A stretch of DNA of 64,000 nucleotides from contig JAJKFJ010021279.1 in the NCBI GenBank assembly GCA_027382625.1, positions 27,519 through 91,518 on the forward strand, given 5' to 3'. Origin of the DNA: Tetmemena sp. SeJ-2015 (lineage: Eukaryota > Ciliophora > Spirotrichea > Sporadotrichida > Oxytrichidae). The notes below the pieces were generated by a model that worked only from the letters and a program-made list of their open reading frames with translations, had not been told where the DNA came from and did no database searches. Below are positions 59,350 to 64,000 of the stretch, piece after piece (within the stretch, counting starts at the first letter, position 1; every line of letters starts with the position of its first letter). Both the position numbers and the translations under genes were made by a program.

Positions 59350-59599
59350 TGTCCCTCAAATCAAGAAGGATAAATGAATTAGAAGATTTCATTTTCAATT
59401 TAACTAAAAATACTGTGTAGACTATCACATGACTATTTGCTACTATTTGCTACTATTTTGGTATTGAATTTAATTGGAATGATAAATTAAAAACTTGGGA
59501 CTAAGTAGTAGTTGTGATTATATTGATCGGGTGAGTGGGTGTCTTTGTTCTGTTAATTTGTGGGGAGTAATCGATTAATTAAACAAGAATATTTGTGAA

Positions 59600-62500
59600 A
59601 TGGGTGCCATGTGTTCACGTCAGAAGGACATGCAGGAGTTTAATGCGGTCTCTAACTTTTCAGAGATCACTCCCAGGAACCAAGACATCAATAAACGAGT
59701 CAAGAGGGAGAGAGGTCCCCAGGCCAAGAAAGGTAAGACAAAGAAAAGAAAGTTAAGCACCTACATTGAATTTGGGTGCTTATATAATCCGGTGTTAAGT
59801 TTTTCACACCCACTGATATTTTTGATTTCATAAGAGCTAGCAGTTCTAACTCTCCTTTATAGCTATCTAAATTTATTATGGATATAAGATTTTTAGCTTC
59901 GATGATAAAGACCCAGCAGACGCAGTTGAAGTTGCTAGAGAACAAGATCAAAATCTAGAAGGACAAGTTAGTGGAGTTCATGAACCAGTCCATAGGAAAT
60001 GCAATCAAGAAAACTCTCAATCCCAAAGTGCCCATCTCTGAAGAACTCACACAAGACAAGCTTAAGTTTCTGGTGAGTGCCCACTTACTTTGACATTTCT
60101 TCTTTCTTAATTATTTATCTTGTAGAATAAGAGCACCAGCGATGCGGAAGACTTGATGCGCAGAATAGAGTTAGTAGTTTAAAGAAGGAAGAAGCTTTAG
60201 AATAAGTTTGAGGGAGTTATTGCAGAGCCAGAGGATGAGGAGGGACAGGAGGTGACAACAGCATCTTTGAATGAACTGTACCAGCAGATTGATGATATCG
60301 ACACTGAGTGCATTGAGATAGCGCAAGACCTCGCAGACCTGGAAAATGAGATCAAGTAAACTCAATCATTAGGATTGTAGTAGCTCCTTATAATGGATTT
60401 AAGGTTAGGCATTCTTGAACTTCATATCATACAAAGACACAGCAGACTACATAGATCTGTTTGAGGAAACCTTGATGGAGCTGAATGCTGAGTCACCCAG
60501 GATCAAAGCCAGTTTAGAGCAGGTTATAGAGTAATACAATTTGCTGGTGTACTTGGTGCAGGACGGTATCAACAACAACATCAATTTCTCCAAGTCATTC
60601 CAGGTCTACCACATGGATCGACTCAAGGAAGTCACTGAGAAGTACAACGAACTCTGCAGCAACGTCAACCGCATGGTCTCGGACATCGCCAAGTGCGAGG
60701 AGAACAGGGATGAGGTTCTCAGAATCAACTTCTAATAACATATATACACTTTACCTCACATATATTTGACTTCAGTGACCATAAATTTGTGGGCGACTGG
60801 CATTAAACACTGACTTATCTTTATTTAATGAGGCACGACTTCATCACCTCCATTTAAGGGCATAGGCTGAGCTGCAAGCGCATGTTTAAGAAGTTCAAGA
60901 AGTTCCTGAAGAAAGCCCAGGACAGGTACATTGAGATGCCCTTCGAGGAGATCCAAAAGACTCTGGAGGAGAGGTTCAACACCACCTTCTACGCAGTCAA
61001 GGAATTCGAGAAGTGCGACAACTAGCAGAACAAGAACGACCAGATCATCTACCAGGACGCCTATGACGACTTCCAAAACAGACTCAAGATTGTGGGGAAG
61101 AGACTGCTCGTTTGCAAGGAGGAACTGGTCAAGTTTAGGGAGGAGGAGAAACATAATGGCTTTAACATCCAAGCCACTGCAGATCTTGTTCATAAATGTA
61201 GCATGTGGGTGTCTATGATGAGTTCACAAGCAGAAGTAGTTTGTGGCAGAGGCATTAAGACTGCACAGAGACACTTATCAGCAGAAGATGAACATCGCTA
61301 TTGCTAAGGCAGAGCGATAACTAAAGCGACTGTGTCCCATTGTGGAGAGGTACACCGAGAACAAGCACCACATGAAGGCTGAGGAACTTGATATATTCTA
61401 CAATCTCAGGAAGGAATTGGTGAGGCTCAAGACCATCTACAACTCTATCCTCCTTCAAGCCAATAAGTTCAGGTTCGAACCTGAAGACGATATGTTCGAG
61501 TAAAGTAATCATGAAAAGTATGATTGGAATAGAAGTTCTGTCATTGTTTACAAAGAGAGTGTAAAGAAGTTTGACAACTCATAGTATAGGAATGTATGAT
61601 TAAATCAATATCGGATTAACTTTGCAATTGAGCTGGAACTCATGCCGATAGAAGCAAGAGTGATCACTGTGAAGATCGATAAGATCCCTCCTCCAGTGCC
61701 CCCTCCCCCAAAGGTAGTAAAGATCCCCAAGAAGTTTGATGATGAGGCAGATAGGATGCTCTACGAGTACTTAGAATTCCGCAAGAGTAACATCCTTATC
61801 CGCAAGATCTCTCCCAACAACTACTATTTCGGTACCAAGAGAATCTATTGCAAGGTCAACAACGGACTCTGCCTTATCAGAGTGGGAGGAGGCTTTATGG
61901 AATAAAAGTAATGAGAGTATTGTAGTTAGTTGAATTTGATGGACGTAGCAAAGTTCTATGACACTTACTCAGAGGCAGAGCTACAGAAGCAAGACAGATA
62001 GGGTATCAAAGATGATGAATGAATTTAATATCGATAATTTCTTTGAAAAGTGATGATGGTGCGGCCCTAGGAAACAATAAAGGTGGAGCTAAGTTCCTAA
62101 AGAGAAACGAGGAGCAGGCTGATGTTCCTGAGGAGGAAGTAAGCAGGAAACTGGAGAGAGCTCCAGTAAAGATCGGCACAGCTCCCGAGTTAGATGTAGA
62201 TAAGGGAAAGCAGCAAAACCATGATTTGGACTTGGACGATATTTCGTATTTGGACTCTGACAATGAAAACCCTGATGGAAATGGAGGCCAAGACTTCCTG
62301 CCTTAGGAGTATGAAATAGACTTAATAGACGATGATGAGGAAGAGGAGAATGACGATGATATAAACACATAATCACACTATAGTATTTAGAGATACATTC
62401 GACTTAAACGATCCAGTGAAACTGCAAAGACAAATAGAGAAGGACATTCAGAGAGACGAGGAGGAGATTGAGAGACACAGACTTGAATCTCAGAGCAATT

Positions 62501-62879
62501 TACTAATTAAATACTTGCTTCTGTTTTCAATGGGGAACTAAGAAAGCAGCAGAGAAGAGAGTCTCAGCCTATTAAGTTTAATATTGAGCCTCCCCAAACC
62601 AATCCATCCTCTGACTCCCAGTCACAAAGTTCAGCACTTGAGGGTCTGAAAGTGCCAGCTGGAAGAAATAGTCATGTATAAACACTCAAGAGTGCCAAGA
62701 ATGCAATCATAGGCACAAGAAGACCTTCTCCTAATGTTCAACTTGGCAAGCTATTTTGCATTTAATAAATGTAAAAAAGCATAAAAATGATGAATATGGA
62801 ATTTAATTTTTGGGAATAATAAAATGACTATCAAGTATAAGATTCTTAGCAACCTCAAAAATAATTATTGGAAGACTGA
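59600..62879 (+). CDS. GAS2 (GAR)-domain cytoskeletal protein with spectrin-like helices
   Basis: Starts MGAMCSRQKDMQEFNAVSNF; Gly2 suggests myristoylation and Cys5 palmitoylation. From 59885 to 61600 the protein is continuous long helices (LKLLENKIKIQKDKLVEFMN, LNELYQQIDDIDTECIEIAQ, MDRLKEVTEKYNELCSNVNR, LCPIVERYTENKHHMKAEEL), spectrin-repeat-like in feel. After a proline run (IPPPVPPPPKVVKIPKK) comes a GAR domain at about 61760-61990: LIRKISPNNYYFGTKRIYCK, VNNGLCLIRVGGGFM. The RVGGG(F/W) core is diagnostic for GAS2-family microtubule binding. An acidic tail follows (about 62040-62360). Intron at 60073-60125; IES 61897-61938. The region 60395-60420, the end near 61090-61270, and the tail past 62380 need further joins; the stop could be earlier than 62877-62879. 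Confidence 0.78.
61897..61938 (+). other. IES, pointer ATGGA (42 nt)
   Basis: ATGGA at 61897-61901 and 61939-61943. Excision joins the GAR core IRVGGGFM to DVAKFYDTYSEAELQKQDRQ and removes a TGA just after the domain core. Confidence 0.8.
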
Positions 62880-63063
62880 GTATATAATCTATTTTAATAT
62901 TGCCTTGTTATCTTTCCATTCTGAAATAGAAAGGATTAACACTCATTATAAATATTAAAAACTACTATGCTGCTAAGGATGTGAGGTATAAGAAATTAAT
63001 TGAGCACATATACTCTGGTAGTTTATTATCTTTAGAGCATTTAGTTCTTCTTAAATATATGTG

Positions 63064-64000
63064 TCAGAGCATTTCCATAATAGAATTTCCTACTCTGCTT
63101 AAAATCTTCTCAGGCTCTAGCCTCGCCTCTATTATGCCCTGTTCCTCAAAGAAAGCTTCAATTCCAGGTCCACTGCGATGCTTATTGTTCATATTTAAAA
63201 AAATATCCTTTAGTCAAAATAATTACACAAACTCATGTCTGAAATTTCAATCTCGTCCTTCTCATTTATGAAATAGACTTCTGCTATTGGGACTATGCGC
63301 TTCTCCCACATTTTGTTAATGCAGAAGGTCATGTGATCACGACAGTGCACTCGCATAAACACCACTTCATCTCTATACAAGTAATCATCAAAAGAAGTTA
63401 AATCAGTTTGAATAAGCAAGAAGATGCTGCTACTTACGCATATTTATGGCTCTCTAGCTCAAATGCTGTATGGAATTTCTCATTCACATATATAGAACAA
63501 TTATCATTAATCAGTATATATGGGATTTATTAAGATTGAAAACGTTTCCTGGAGAGTACAGATAGAGAAAGACAGCAGTTTTGTTCTTATTGAAGAGATA
63601 GTCGTAGATCTATTCTTCAGTCTGCATGTCCACCACTTTACTTTTAGCGAACTGAGCATTCGACCACTTTAAGTCCCATTACCCTATCTCATAACCTAGC
63701 TTTAGCATGAGTAACGATCCTACAAGTCTCAGCAAATGAGTTTTGAAGGGTGTGTGCGGGCTATACTCTTTAGTCTTGTTCGCATAAAATGGGAGGATGA
63801 TAATTCAATTGAAGAAGATATGAAAACATCTAATTATTTAAGGAAGTAAAAAGGCCTGAATCTCTAACCTAGGGGTCTGTAATTTTTCTTGTCATATAGA
63901 TATGAGTAGCTGATGTCTTCATCGTTAATTAATGGCTTATTATAGACTCTTCTTTGGAGAGTGTCTACCGTCTCAAAGTATAGAAGTCGCTTCTCCTGAT
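63064..64000 (-). CDS. Thioredoxin-fold protein (5' end outside window)
   Basis: The frame is open at the window edge: LLYFETVDTLQRRVYNKPLI, NDEDISYSYLYDKKNYRPL, then an insert near 63810-63850. A hydrophobic segment THLLRLVGSLLMLKLGYEIG may span the membrane. The thioredoxin-like domain follows at about 63660-63220: VVDMQTEEQIYDYLFNKNKT, AVFLYLYSPGNVF, FMRVHCRDHMTFCINKMWEK, IVPIAEVYFINEKDEIE. Cysteines occur as CRDHMTFC, not the redox CxxC spacing, so catalytic oxidoreductase activity is doubtful. IES 63193-63236 leads to the end NNKHRSGPGIEAFFEEQGII...NSIMEML with TGA at 63064-63066. Confidence 0.65.
63193..63236 (-). other. IES, pointer ATGA (44 nt)
   Basis: ATGA (minus strand) at 63236-63233 and 63192-63189. 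Excision joins KDEIEISDM to NNKHRSGPGIEAFFEEQGII in frame and removes the AT-rich insert. Confidence 0.7.

Noticed and set aside
1..64000. Macronuclear DNA, or a bacterial or standard-code eukaryotic contig.
   Set aside because: The pointer-flanked inserts inside conserved motifs argue for germline DNA; glutamine TAA/TAG in AMPK beta, RFC1 and PDE rules out the standard code.
1..64000. Telomeric C4A4/G4T4 arrays, complete TBE-type transposons, CRISPR arrays, tRNA or rRNA genes.
   Set aside because: I looked for each by eye on both strands and saw none; the G-rich tips at 26697 and 27286 are not telomere repeats.

Overview
This window reads as germline (micronuclear) DNA of a spirotrich ciliate, most likely a hypotrich of the Oxytricha/Stylonychia/Tetmemena type. 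Three things seen in the sequence support this. (1) Long, well-conserved reading frames run straight through TAA and TAG, which must mean glutamine, and stop only at TGA. (2) Introns are tiny (about 30-60 nt, GT...AG). (3) Many genes are broken by short AT-rich inserts that are not introns. Each insert is bounded by a 3-8 bp direct repeat (a pointer), and removing it together with one repeat copy restores the frame, often inside a conserved motif. These are internal eliminated sequences (IESs) between macronuclear-destined segments; I resolved about two dozen. All resolved segments lie in linear order and one orientation per gene; I found no convincing permuted or inverted segment. The species assignment is inference.

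Layout. 1-7306 (+): a 5'-truncated voltage-sensor/cyclic-nucleotide phosphodiesterase fusion, then a long ankyrin protein with at least eleven IESs. 7461-16790 (-): a Q/N/S-rich protein, a second ankyrin/coiled-coil protein, and a von Willebrand A multi-pass membrane protein. 16937-22471: a small acidic protein (+), a large coiled-coil protein (-) and an AMP-kinase beta subunit (-). 22714-28369: two unrecognised + strand genes separated by 2.8 kb of gene-free AT-rich DNA, which holds a 0.6 kb near-palindromic terminal-inverted-repeat element. 28843-41016: replication factor C large subunit (-), a Q-rich membrane protein (-), a Cwc21/SRRM2-type splicing factor (+) and coiled-coil gene(s) (-). 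41304-50229: an unknown protein with an LGDITN motif (+), a cyclin Y-like protein (-), a MYND/Mss51-like protein (+) and an EF-hand-like protein (+). 50310-57273: a second EF-hand-like protein and two unknowns (-), then a Rab-like pseudo-GTPase and an IES-free CaaX protein (+). 57541-62879: a degenerate copy of a gene start, an IES-free bacterial-like gene resembling polymorphic-toxin proteins, and the intact gene whose start was copied, a GAS2-domain cytoskeletal protein. 63064-end (-): a thioredoxin-fold protein that runs out of the window.

Most gaps between neighbouring coding regions are only about 50-200 bp, so precursors of many small somatic chromosomes appear to be packed almost end to end. 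The genes do not form one pathway. Recurrent themes are signalling (PDE, AMPK beta, cyclin Y, EF-hand, pseudo-GTPase), cytoskeleton/coiled coil, and nuclear housekeeping (RFC1, splicing). All gene models are manual translations with TAA/TAG = Gln; where segment joins were not resolved, the ends and exon structure are approximate.
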